The notes under the pieces are model-generated. The model was not told the DNA's origin, made no database searches, and saw nothing but the letters and a program-made list of their open reading frames with translations. Position numbers and translations under genes: made by a program. 64,000 bases of DNA from Rhipidocladum racemiflorum (lineage: Eukaryota; Streptophyta; Magnoliopsida; Poales; Poaceae): positions 3,541,001 to 3,605,000 of the forward strand of contig CM070572.1 in the NCBI GenBank assembly GCA_036346355.1, given 5' to 3'. Shown one piece after another: positions 1 through 11,900 of this stretch (position 1 is its first letter; every line of letters begins with the position of its first letter).

Positions 1-1569
1 GCCGGACAACTGCGCAGCCGAACAAGTGGTCTCGCAGACCCACGCCGCCGGCTCGAAGCTGCCGCGCGCTTGAGCCTCTCGAAGAAGCGCTTGCTGCCGC
101 GCGTCGCCGCCGAGCGCCTGCCGTGGTCGCACCTGCCGGGCAGCTGTCACGTGCCCGCCGAAGCGCCGCTCGAAGTCGGCCGCTGCTCGCTGCGTTCCTC
201 ACCTTCGCGCCGAAATAGAACACGCGTTGCGCCAGGCCGACGGCCCGAAGCCGTTTTTCCCGTCCGACCAGCGCGACCGGTTTCTTTCTTTGCCATTCTT
301 GATGTCGCAACTTCGCGCTCGGCCAGCCTTGCCGCCGCTCCGGCAACTCCCTGCGCGCATCACGCTCGGCCGACGAAGACCCAGTCAGCCGACCTGAAGG
401 ACAAGAAGTCCCTACCGGCATCCTTTGGCAGAATGGACATGAAGTCCTTAATTAATCCGGCAAAGAAACCATGCGCGCCCGGCCAGCCTTGTTGTTCCGA
501 TCGGCATGAAGCCGGGAGCACTTGGACTTGAAGTCCTAGGCGCTGAACTCCAATATGGTTAAGGCATGGACAAGAAGCTGAAACACGGCTTGGACAAAGT
601 CCAACGCTTCATGGACGTGAAGTCCAATGAATGGACAAGAAGTCCAGCACCGATCGGACTCAAGGACAAGAGCCGTCGGATTCCAATCCAGTTAGGAAGA
701 TCGGATTGGGCACGGGGGCAAGGGGAAATTACCCCTTTGCCCCCCCATTATTTATTTATTTAATTAATTTATTCTTTTTCTGAATATTGAATAGAAAATT
801 CAGAAAATTGAATAAAAATAGTCATAAAATTCTAAAAATTGCTAGAAAAATATGAAAATTGCAGGAAATTGTATGGCTCTGTTTTCAAGTTCTCTTAGCC
901 TTATTTTCTGTATTTATGAATATTTGCATGAATTTTTGCAATAATTGCCCTATTTAGAATACCGGAAATTCCTGGTAATTTATTTTCCGCATTTATGAAT
1001 TTATGAATTGTGCAATTATTGTTCTGTTCCATGCATTGTATTTATTGCTTTCATATAATTTATTATGAAATTCAAGCACGCCGCACGAAGCGGCCACCGT
1101 CGCGCCAGGAAGGCCGACGCGCATGGAACTGAATGCACCACGCGCATGAAGCCGCGTTAAAACCGATCGCACGAAGCCGATCGTGCATATGAATCTGATC
1201 GTTTGCACGAAGCCGATCACCTATATGCACGTAGTTGTATTTCTGAATATTTATGAATCTGTGTATATATGAATCTTGCAGTTATGAATCATGTATTTAT
1301 GAATTCTGTATTTATGAATCTTATATTTATGAATCTTGTACTTATGAATCCTACATTTATGAATCTCGCACTTATGAATCTTGCATCTATGAATCTTGTA
1401 TTTATGAATCCTGAAATTATTGCTTTCTTTAGTTTGCTGGAAATTCATGAGAATTTAATTATGCATTTTATTGAATCTAGCAGCCACTTCTTATTAGATT
1501 GCACGCAGTAATCTAATGGAAGAACCTTATGAATGTACAAAGGTCTGGCATTGTCTAACGTGAGTTTTT
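1..1569 (+). other. non-coding upstream part of the first copia element
   Basis: I recognise no gene here. Bases 1-760 are GC-rich and then the sequence turns sharply AT-rich. The open frames (for example 70-531) have no recognisable domain and their composition follows the GC bias. The segment is full of short inverted repeats centred on NNGAA, for example at 241-253, 399-411, 435-447, 502-514, 524-536 and 612-646. A 15-bp minisatellite lies at 1250-1420. Because gag and pol remnants follow directly, I take this as untranslated or degenerate sequence of the same copia element, or an older insertion fused to it. No 5' LTR copy of the 5412-5631 repeat is visible; only the nonamer TTGTCTAAC at 1551-1559 matches that LTR's 3' end. 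Confidence 0.4.
1250..1420. repeat. 15-bp minisatellite, about 11 units
   Basis: Units of the form TATTTATGAATCTTG repeat at a 15-bp period with small changes. Because 15 is divisible by three, both strands stay open: the plus strand reads as a pentapeptide repeat of type MNLxF and the minus strand as IHKYK. I consider both readings accidental. Confidence 0.85.
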
Positions 1570-4500
1570 GAAGAACTAACCTGAATGGTCAGAATTATCT
1601 CACATAGACATCAGATTGCATAATGAATAGTAAGCTCTCGAAGAGCATACATTTTCTCATTAATAGAATTGCAATTTATTATTTATTCCACTATTCTTTA
1701 TTTGCAAGCAATGTTTGAATTACTTTGCCACTGTATGAATAGAATTACATTTATTGTCATCTAGAAATTGTGTAGCGCCCAATGGAGGAAATATGCATTG
1801 TTGATAGTGGCACAACAAATATCATCTTAAGAGAGTCGAAATACTTCCAGACGATCACAAAGAACGCTGGAAGGATTACGACAATCGCAAGAAGCGATAC
1901 GCATATAATAAGCTCAGGAAGAGCCACAATTATATTGCCAATAGGTACAACTTTGGTAATTGAAGAAGCCCTCTTGTACCCTGAATCAACTCGCACTCTC
2001 TTAAGTTTCAAAGATATCCGCGCCAATGGGTTTCACGTAGAAACCAATGAAGAAAATGACAAAGAACACTTGTGCATTGTGAAGCACGCGGAATATGAAA
2101 AAAAATGGTATTAGAAAAATATCCCTCATATGAATCTGGGTTGTGCTACACAAGAATCAATACACACGCAGTGTATACTTCTTTAGAAGCTCTGAATTAT
2201 TTTTGCTATGGCATTGTATATTTAGGTCATCAGGGTCTTAGAATGATGAGAAATATAGTTAACAACTCACAAGGTCATGGCATTAATGTTAAAAAAATTT
2301 CGAATCATAAAGATTTTGTATGCCATGCAAGTGCCACCGGGAAATTAATAACTCAACCCTCTGTTATGAAAGTGCAATATGAAATCCCTGCATTCCTGGA
2401 ACGCATTCAGGGGGATATTTGTGGCCCGATTCAGCCTTTATCGAGGCCGTTTCAGTAATTCATGGTGCTCATTGATGCTTCCTCGAAATGGTCGCATACA
2501 TGTTTGCTGTCAACAAGGAATCATGCATTCGCAAAGCTGATCTCGCAGATCATCATAATTAAGAATGCTTTTCCTGATCATCGTGTGAAGTCCATTCGAA
2601 TGGACAATGCCGGCGAATTTACTTCCAAGGCATTTGATGATTATTGCACAGCAACTGGAATAACTATTGAGCACTCTGTACCGCATGTCCATACGCAAAA
2701 TGGACTAGCTGAAGCACTAATAAAGAGGATTAAGTTCGTAGCCCGACCGCTATTGCAGAGTTGTAACTTGCCCAACACTTGTTGGAGACACGCAGTCCTG
2801 CACGCAGCAGCACTCATCAATTACAGACCATCGGCCTACAACATCCATTCAACTATGCAACTAGTGCAAGGGGTCATCCCGAAAATTTCCCATCTCAGAA
2901 AATTTGAATGTATGGTATATGTACCTATACCACCCCCACAGTGAATTGCAATGGGCCCTCTCCGCAAGTCTGGGATATACGTTGGTTATGAGAATGCATC
3001 CATAATCAGGTATTTGAAACCCATGACTGGAGATTTGCATACAGCCCGATTCGCTGATTGCATCTTTGACGAGGATCGCTTTCCCGTCATTAGGGAGGAG
3101 GAAACGAACCATTGGATGAAAATGTCGGGAAATCATATGGCATTCCATTGGGATCCCCGTGCATGACCCTCGCACTAATGAAGAAAATCATGAAGTCAAG
3201 AAGACAATCGATTTGCAGAATTTAGCAAATGAACTGCCTAATCATTTTTGTGATCTGAAGAGCGTGGTTAAGTCGCATATACCAGTAAGAAATGCACCAG
3301 AGAGGGTGGAAATATCAAAGAAAGCAGAAGGTATCCCTCATCCTGTTCAGAGGCCTCAAAGAAAAAGAACAGAAAATCTGGCTTCTCAAACCCAAAGTAC
3401 CCGAAGACGTCTGGGGAAAAATGGGCAAGAGGACTTACCACAGCCAATCACAAAAGTGCCCCAAAGCAAGAAGGGGAGCCAGTTGAGACACAGCCTTTGG
3501 AAAGAAGCCTGTGGAAAAGGCAATTCCAGATTTGAATCTTCAATTGGAAGAAGCCGCCGGAAATAATGTGTGCGCACACATTGGCGGAGAAAAACTAAAG
3601 GAACTTGCTCCTGGAATGGGAAATAGCAATGAAGAGCAAGTAGAAGTGCATGAAGCACACCATGACGAAATGGCCATAAATTTTTTAATAATAGGAGAAT
3701 CTATGAAAAGAGCAACAACCATTGCAAGGCTTGTTGTTCAAGGTTTCACTCAATATCCTAGGGTTGATTATGAAGAAACCTATTCTCCGGTCATGGGTGG
3801 AATTACCTTTAGATACTTGATCTCAATGGCAGTCAACTTGAAGTTGAGAATGAAGCTAATGGATGTTGTCACAGCATATTTGTATGAAAACTTGGATTCG
3901 GAAATATACATGAAAGTACCGGAAGGTATCCCTATCCTGAACCAAGACAGAGCAAATAGAAACATATACAGTGTGAAATTGGAGAAATCACTGTATGGGC
4001 TGAAGCAGTCAGGAAGAATGTGGTATAATCGCTTGAGTGACTTTCTCTGCAAGAAAGGCTACACGAACAGCGAAGATTGTCCATGTGTATTTATACAATG
4101 ATCCCCGAATGGATTTTGTATAATCTCCGTCTATGTAGATGACCTGAACATCATTGGGACGAATGAAGAAATTGAAGAAGCATGCACATACTTGAAATCT
4201 GAGTTTGAAATGAAAGACTTGGGTAAAACCAAGTTCTGTTTAGGCTTGCAGCTTGAACATGTCCAAGGCGGAATCTTGGTACACCAATCATCCTACACGC
4301 AGAAAGTGTTGGAGAGATTTGGTTTTGAGAAAGCATACCCCGCAAAGACACCAATGGTCGGAAGGTCACTCCAAGCAGACCTAGATCCATACAGGCCTAG
4401 AGAAGAGGGGGAGGAAGTCCTAGGAGCGGAATTCCCATATTTGAGTGCAATTGGAGCGCTCATGTACCTTGCAAATAGCACTAGGCCAAACATTGCGTTC

Positions 4501-5163
4501 GCCGTGAATTTGCTAGCAGTCTGATCTGAGAACCCACCAAAAGGCATTGGAAAGGGGTGAAGGACATCTTCCGTTACCTTCAAGGAAGCAAAGACCTCGG
4601 CTTGTTTTACAGAAGAAACAATGAATTGAATTTAGTTGGCTATGCCGATCTTTGGGTACCTTCGGACCCGCATCTTGGCAAGTCACAAATCGGGTAAGTT
4701 TTCCTTTGCGGTGGAACAAAGAATTTCTTGGAAGTCGTGTAAGCGGACTCTTGTCTCGGCGTCGACTAACCACTCGTAAATCATTGCATTGTATGAAACC
4801 TCTCGAGAATGTGCATGGCTTCGAAGAATGGTTCACCACATCCAGAAGTCGTGTGGTTTGAACATGGAACAAACCCCCACCATTATCTATGAAGATAATG
4901 CAGCTTGTGTTGCTCAAGTGCAAATGAGATATGTGAAGAGTAACCTCACAAAGCATATCAACCCCAAGTTCTTTTATGCTCATGAATTGCATAAGATGAA
5001 CGAGATAAAGATACTGCATACTAAGTCGTGTGAAAATCTCGCAGATTTATTCACTAAGTCACTCCCGGCATCTTCCTTTGAAAGATGTGTTAGAGGAATC
5101 GGGATGATGAGGCTTAGAGAAGTGCAGATTTCAGGGGGAGAATTTTCACATACTCGTACATAA
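1570..5163 (+). pseudogene. Ty1/copia gag-pol remnant, multiply broken
   Basis: A degenerate copia polyprotein lies here in the usual order. A gag start reading NLNGQNY is at about 1576, followed at once by a stop, and nearly all the rest of gag is gone. The aspartic protease has its DSGTT motif at 1803. A GAG-pre-integrase segment is at about 2105-2458. The integrase core is at 2462-2944, with the MDNAGEF and NGLAEA motifs. The reverse transcriptase is at about 3720-4520, with YVDD at 4132-4143. RNase H is at about 4789-5160, with YEDNAA and TKHIN motifs. Stops and frame changes fall near 2100, 2458, 2942, 4099 and 4522, so no full polyprotein can be made. Copia order (integrase before RT) excludes Ty3/gypsy. 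The element runs directly into a polypurine tract and LTR. Confidence 0.9.
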
Positions 5164-5400
5164 ATCTCGAACATGAAGTTTGAGTACCCAATGCGAATCT
5201 TGAAGATTAACATTGAAGTTTGGGTGGATTGTACTCTTTTCCTTAAGTAAGTTTTTCATTGAAGTTTTCTTACATAAGGTTTTTGATGAGACAATCCGTG
5301 CAACACAGCAAGCGTGTGCTATGAACTCTTTCTCCAATTATTTTTCCCACTGGGTTTTTATGGAGTTTTAATGAGGCATATGCATCTCGCAGTGAAGAGT

Positions 5401-5411
5401 CCAAGGGGGAG
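5401..5411 (+). other. polypurine tract of the first copia element
   Basis: An A/G run with five consecutive G (AAGGGGGAG) sits immediately before the TG that opens the LTR. This is the expected site of plus-strand priming in LTR retrotransposons. Confidence 0.8.
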
Positions 5412-5631
5412 TGTTAGAAAACCAGTTGTCGTATCCTATATGGACTCTTCTTTATCTATAAGCAGAACCGCTATATATAGGAGGCAGGGGATCACCCCAT
5501 TGTACACAAGCATACAGAATAATAAAGCAGACCCATTCCTCTTCATATTGTATCTCTCCCTCTCTCTCTCTGTTCTCCAGTTTAGATCTATTAAGCAACC
5601 CCGGACTATTCGATAGCGAGGTTGTCTAACA
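5412..5631 (+). repeat. 3' LTR (220 bp) of the first copia element
   Basis: The segment starts TGTTAGA and ends TCTAACA, the inverted TG...CA ends of an LTR. It contains a TATATATA promoter-like stretch at about 5472-5479 and an AATAAA-like signal near 5519. It follows a polypurine tract. A shorter, clearly related copy in the opposite orientation lies at 46295-46446. Confidence 0.88.
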
Positions 5632-5979
5632 GCTGCAAGCTTTAGCGTGCGACCGTTCGGCGCACGTCAAGGCCCAAAATAGTCCGCGAAAGCTGGTGCT
5701 GGTGGGTGGAATACTCCGTTGGAACACGATGCCGGCAAAACGTTCACCCATCGTATCGCAGAACATCAAATTCCCCAACGTGAAACAAAGCGGGGAAAAG
5801 AGATTAGAACACGTCAGACGAGTTCTCGGTCCATTTCTCTACTGGTCGATCGACAACAGAAAATTTAACGTCAAACAATCTGTCCCAACTCTTTGATGAC
5901 ACTCGTGAGAAGGAAAAAAAGTAACAACTACTGCAAAACTGAGGGATACAACAACAATCTGCTGCTCCGGTGTGTCGTA
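5632..5979. other. gap between LTR and ubiquitin protease gene
   Basis: I see no gene. The part nearest 5980 should be the 3' UTR of the minus-strand ubiquitin protease. No obvious repeat was recognised. Confidence 0.4.
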
Positions 5980-8900
5980 TCATATCCTGAGAGGCTGCTT
6001 CCCAGATCTGGCTTGGTCAGCTTTCTGTCTCTTCCCCCGCCGTGATCTGATCTCCGCGGTTTCTTGGAATGGGTTTGGCCCGCTGAGGTCTTCCTTTGAT
6101 TTCCTGACCTTCCTCCTCCTTCCGCGGTCATACTCCTCATCACTGGGAACAAAGATGAGATGAGTGAGTTCTGTTCTTTGATGCAAGTCATAAAATCCAA
6201 AGTGCTGAGAAAAAGTTGCAAACTGAAAGCTTTCAAACATCACAGGACTATAATGGAATAAACGAGAAACCCAGATCAATGGAAAATTACTTAAGAATTA
6301 TGTTCTTCCATAAACAGTGCCGAGGGCTTGTAGCCACTTTGCAAAGCAGAATGATGCTGCATCAGCATATTCCGTTAGGATTCTAAAACCTGTTATAGCC
6401 ATACCCAAGAAATAGCATGTTCTTGCCAGTGGCTGGGTAACCAAAGTTCAGCCATAGTCGGTCTGGTTGGCATTCAGGACCCCCAGCGAGGGCTCTCACC
6501 AATTTCAGTATCGACAACAAAAGTCAGACATCCAGCATCACCGTCACAAAAAATATATATTATATTTTATAGACTTACCATTCATCTAGCACATAGCCAA
6601 TGCTGTTGGACCTTGGATACTGAAACTCTGTTGCCTCTGTATTTGGCATGTCAATGTCATCCCATCGTGGAACTGCAAAAAGAAAATGATAAGATATAAA
6701 TATGTAATATTGATGGCAGGATAGGGAAATGAGAAAAATACATGGTTAACACATTTCTGTGAGGTTGCACATATATGCATACACCGTACAGTATGAGAGA
6801 GGAATTATGTGCTAACCAGTAATTTCTCTTAAACCCCTTGTAAGGATATTAAAATGCCATGAGGCTCTCTCATTTGCATATGCACGGCTTCTTGAATCGG
6901 TCTGATTTTCCACAGAGCTTGGACATGAGCTTGGTAGTTCACTAGCGAGTGTTGGATCCTTGCCTTTCTTATCCATGGGAAGGTCAGCAGCACTAGTGGA
7001 GTCTCCAGCAACATGTTGTTCCTTATTGAACATCTGATCGCCATTATCAGAACTTGCAGAGGCACAGGATCGTTTCCGTTTATGGGATTTACATGATATG
7101 TCCTTAGTACGAATGGTTTCTGATGTAGAGGTCTGCTGATCATTGGCAATCCTTTCAATGTCCATAGAAAATGTAGACCGCCTTTTAGTTCTTTTGTTTT
7201 TAATTTTCTTGCGCGGTTTTAGTGCAGTCAGTAACCGTAGTTTGGACCCAAAAAACAAGTTCACAATTGGATACTTCATGTACTTCTTCGACTTAAAATC
7301 CATCTTGCTATGGCATGGACCCTTATCTAACACCTGTGCAGAGTCTTCAGAGCAGATCACCTGTGCAGAATCTTCAGAGCAGACAACCTGTGCCGAGTTT
7401 TCAGAACAGATTTGCTTCTCAGAGTTGACCTGCCCAACCCCCAGCGCAATATTCTGCACAGAAGCCTGCCGAAGAAGTATTTGACAAATCAAGTCACATA
7501 TCAATATGATAAAACTTCTTTTTCATGCAATAGAACAGCAGCAAACACATGCTATATCCAGTGTTACGTGGGGCCATAGCATGCATGTAATTGTGTAAAA
7601 ACCCAATTACCCAAAGAAAAGGGAGGGGAAGGGGTGGTTTGGTACCTGCTCCTCTGCATTTGCTATATGGTCAGTGTTGTTCGCAGAAAGCTCCTTCACC
7701 GTAGCCTGCGCAACATCCAGAGTATTATTCTGCACTGAAGTCTGCACAAGCAATATTTAACATATCAACCTACATATATCGGTATGATTTTTTTATTCAT
7801 ACATGCACAGGGCAGCAGCAAACACATGATATATCCAGTGTTACATGGGGACAAGTGGTTGGTTGGATACCTGCTCCTCTGTATATGCTATATCGTCAGT
7901 GTCATTCGCAGAAAGCTCCTTCACTGTAACTATTTCATCATGTTGCTTCACAGGCTCTGCCAACTCCTTTGCTTCATTACCACTGGTTAAATTTTCTCTA
8001 CTGGATATCGTTGTGCTAATAACAGCAGTACCCTACCATGTTGGCAAGAGAGAGCAATAGAGTCAACATCAAGTTTTCGAAAATCAAAAGTATGCAAAAA
8101 CCATTGCAAAAAAAAAACCATGATTACCTTAGTTGGGATGATTTGTGCAATAGCCGCTGTATTACTTATATCAAGAGTTGGTTTGCAAAATGGATCTGTT
8201 AGTGGTTCAGAAGCCTGGCCGTTTGCCCCCATCAATCCATCAGCACCGTTGCATGTAGGAAAGGCAGCAGGGGTGTCTTTGCCTGAATCAGTAAATGCAT
8301 CATCAGGTTCTAGTTGCTGTTCCTGCAATGGCTTCTCATATTCCTTCTGATCATGAAGAGCAATAACATCAGGCTGTGCTGGAGATGTTATCTCCTTTTG
8401 AATATCTGATGTTGTTTCATTTGTTTTGGTGGGCAAGGCAGAAGCAGTGTCTAGATGTACGCAAGGAGCTTTCTGTAGTGAATATGTGCCATTGTTTTGG
8501 GATGCTGCACCTTCGATAACTTTAGTGCTGCTACGAGTTTTTGAACACTGGCCATGCGAAGTGTCTGAAGTCTGCTTCTGCAACTTCACATCTCCATTGA
8601 TAATGCTAGTTTGACCATTGTCTGAGGTCTGCTTCTGCAACTTCACATCTCCATTGATAAATGAGGAAACATTTAATGCTGTTTCCACTAAGCCATTTCG
8701 AATTGCGCCGTTCATACATGTGATCTTCTCAGAGATCAATTTCTTTTCTGACAAATTAGCAGCACCATTATCTTTATGCATCAATGAGCTCTTCACTCTG
8801 TCACGCACATAGAATAACATATAGGCTTTCTGCTTCAGTACATCTGCCTCGCGAACTTGGTGAACCTGGAGATATCCGCAAATAATGAACACATGGAACA

Positions 8901-11900
8901 AAGAGCTTAAAAAAAGGTAGAATTCAGTAAAGTACGCCTGGAGTACAGGTGAGAATGTACTGAGTTAATTTGAGCACACGATAATTACCATTTGGAGAAA
9001 CTGTTGTGCTCGCATGAACAAAACAATTAACCTTTTTCCATACCCACCAACAAAGGCAAGCACACAGGGGCAAGAAAAAGGATCCCACCCCGCTCTCAAA
9101 ACTGAATGCTTACCCACACCCTCCCCTCTTTGGTCACGCACTCACACTGCCACTGCCCCTTCCAAATCCAACCACCCCCAGCCACAACCCCAAACCCTTA
9201 AAACAGTAGACCCTTACAGAACATAGAGCATCAAGAAATAAATATCAAGCTACCTGACAAAATGAGCTCTCTGGCATGCATGTGGTAAAATATGCTTGAC
9301 AGGCGGATAGATCAACCGATCCTCAAACAACTAATATGCGAGGAATCTGGAACTACTATTTGGAAATGAGAAATATATCAACAAGATAACTCCTGACATT
9401 TCTGAGCAGAGGAACCTCATTGCAAAGGAAATAAATATCAAAGGGTGGACTTAGCGACTGAAATTTTGAAAATTGTCTGTTGTTCTTTGGTTGTTTTTTG
9501 GTAACTACTAGACAGGACAAGACGTGGTGAATAGAGGTTCGTAAAGGAAGAATAAAGATGAGGAATCTTCATAATAAAAATGTTTCAAGAGGTGCCAGTT
9601 GCATAATTAGTACAAAAAGGTCGCCCCCAAAGATTAGCACTAAGTTAAGATGTGTACAAATTCATTGCAAAACCAAAAAAAAAATACCTGGTTATCATCA
9701 AGATTGTGCCATATCCCACTGGAAGTCCGAACAAAACAATAATAATGACCTGACTGTGTATTCCAACCAGCATGAACCAAAACACCATAAAGGCTGTATC
9801 TGAAATCCATACCCTTCATGTATAAACATAATTGGTGTGAGCATATGACAACAAAGGCTAATAGTTCCATAAACTAGTTACTCACTTCTGAATTGCTGAC
9901 AAATGGCTTCAAATTCAAAGTTGGTTGAAAATTCACTTTTTTGTCAATCTTTTGATGAGCATTGAAAGGACTAAAGCGCTTCAGATGAATTGTCAATACA
10001 TCAGGAGCCTTATCAATTGTAAACCTTTTCTTGGCCACAACTTTTTGCTTGCAGTGCTGGCAGTTGTACTGCTTTTCCCCACCATCTAACAGCTCTTCTT
10101 CAGTAAAATTTTGAAGTGCTTTCACCAAAGTAGCGGAATTGGCAATTTCAAGACTGAGATCCAGGAAAGGATCAAATTTGTTGGAACAGTGTGAGCACCT
10201 TGTGCATCTCACCTGTAATGTGTATATATATAGCCAGCCAGTGATGACATGGGAACTGTAGTTTTCTTTGATATTACTTGTACCAAAGTAATTGAGTAAT
10301 TGACACAATGTACCTGACTTCTTAAGCGGCCACCAAATATTCTATGGACTAGACTCTTCTCATAAGCACCTGGAGACTCGCTTGGTACACCAGAAGGTAA
10401 ACAGCATTTGTGCATGGACTCAAGTAAGTTAACCATTAGCTCATGCGCATCTTCCTGCCTAGAGTTGCGAAAACTACGAGAAATACCTGTCTTGCGGTTA
10501 AAGATTGCACATTCAATAATGACTGAATCAAATGTAGATAGATAGGCTGTTTAGAATTTAAATTAGAAGAAAAGGAGTTGTTTGATTAAGCTAAAGCACA
10601 TGAAAGGATACATCTTAAGTTCTTGACAAACTGCATCGGTGTCAATATCTTCCCAGTTGACTGTAGAGCACATCTAACATGGTTCTGAAGAGCACATAAT
10701 GCGCAGAATCCGGCAGTCCGACCTTAACAAAATTATAAACTGGATTAGAAGTAATCACAAGAACAACATTTGCCAATGAAAAAAGATAATCATGTTCAAT
10801 GTTATTAAGTCGTAAAGTCGAGTTGCCAGAGGGCTGACTCGTCGTGACTAATCCCCAGCCTAGGAAGTATGTTAGTAGGACATGTCACATATTAAGTTGT
10901 CAATTAAACAAATATACATATTGTAAAGCATGAAATGAAGAGAAGAACAACATAAGCATGATGAGGGGGGAAAACCCTTGGGGGGTGGGGGGTTGGAAAA
11001 ACTTAAATGGTCATCATATAGTATCTAAACCAGAGAAACTATCCAATCGTTAAAAACTATGATCAATAATTCAAAGATACCAACTTCTGGTGACCTTATC
11101 TGTACTATAAGGTATTGCCTTAACAAACAGTATGGCAGCTAAAATTCAATGACCTATGCATCTACGACTACAATAGACTTTACCATTAACATAAGTTAGC
11201 AATATCATCTGCTTTTTGCAAATGATAATTTATCAATGCTAACAATCATGGTTATGCAAGTTATACGGCTTCCCGGAATAGGGTTACCTCTTTCCTTGCA
11301 CTTTCCTTTGACAGAGCAGCGAAGAAGCATTACTAGAACAGAATCGCCCGGCTAGGCAAGCGCGATTAGTCGCCCGACTAGCCGCTCCAGTCGAGTCGAG
11401 CACCCTAGTCGTCCTCCATATACCGATTGGATGACTAATCGTGGATTAGTCGATGACTTAATAACATTCATATTCTATACTTCTCTCAAAAATGATAAGG
11501 CTTACAAAACAAATGTTCTGTTGTTCTAGAACAGGTGATGAGATACACACATGTATCTACTAGAGTTGAATGAAATTGGAAAATTCCACCATGGATTTTA
11601 AACTAAAGATTTATTCAATCCAAAAGAATAGATTCATTGAGTGCAACATTGTCTCAGAAAGCAATAATTGCCTTGCAACTGCAACATAACAAGCAGCTTT
11701 GGATAACAACCAATGCATGTCTAAAGACTAAGAGGGAGGAAATCGAATGAAGGGCTGAAGGCCGCCACTCCACCAGGTCGTAAATTCCATGCAACATTTT
11801 ATGAGAAAATCCAGAGTGATCAAAGACAGCAACAAAGGCTGTTCCACTGCTTGGGGCTTCCACAGGCAACATCATCGTACCATGCAGAATATCTAGATGG

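Noticed and set aside
70..531. 153-codon open frame in GC-rich sequence
   Set aside because: No domain, composition-driven, full of short inverted repeats and directly upstream of transposon remnants.
1251..1511. Pentapeptide-repeat frames on both strands
   Set aside because: Direct translation of a 15-bp minisatellite; nothing suggests expression.
7143..8812. Plus-strand open frames across the ubiquitin protease tail
   Set aside because: Antisense shadows of minus-strand exons that have correct splice sites and protein motifs.
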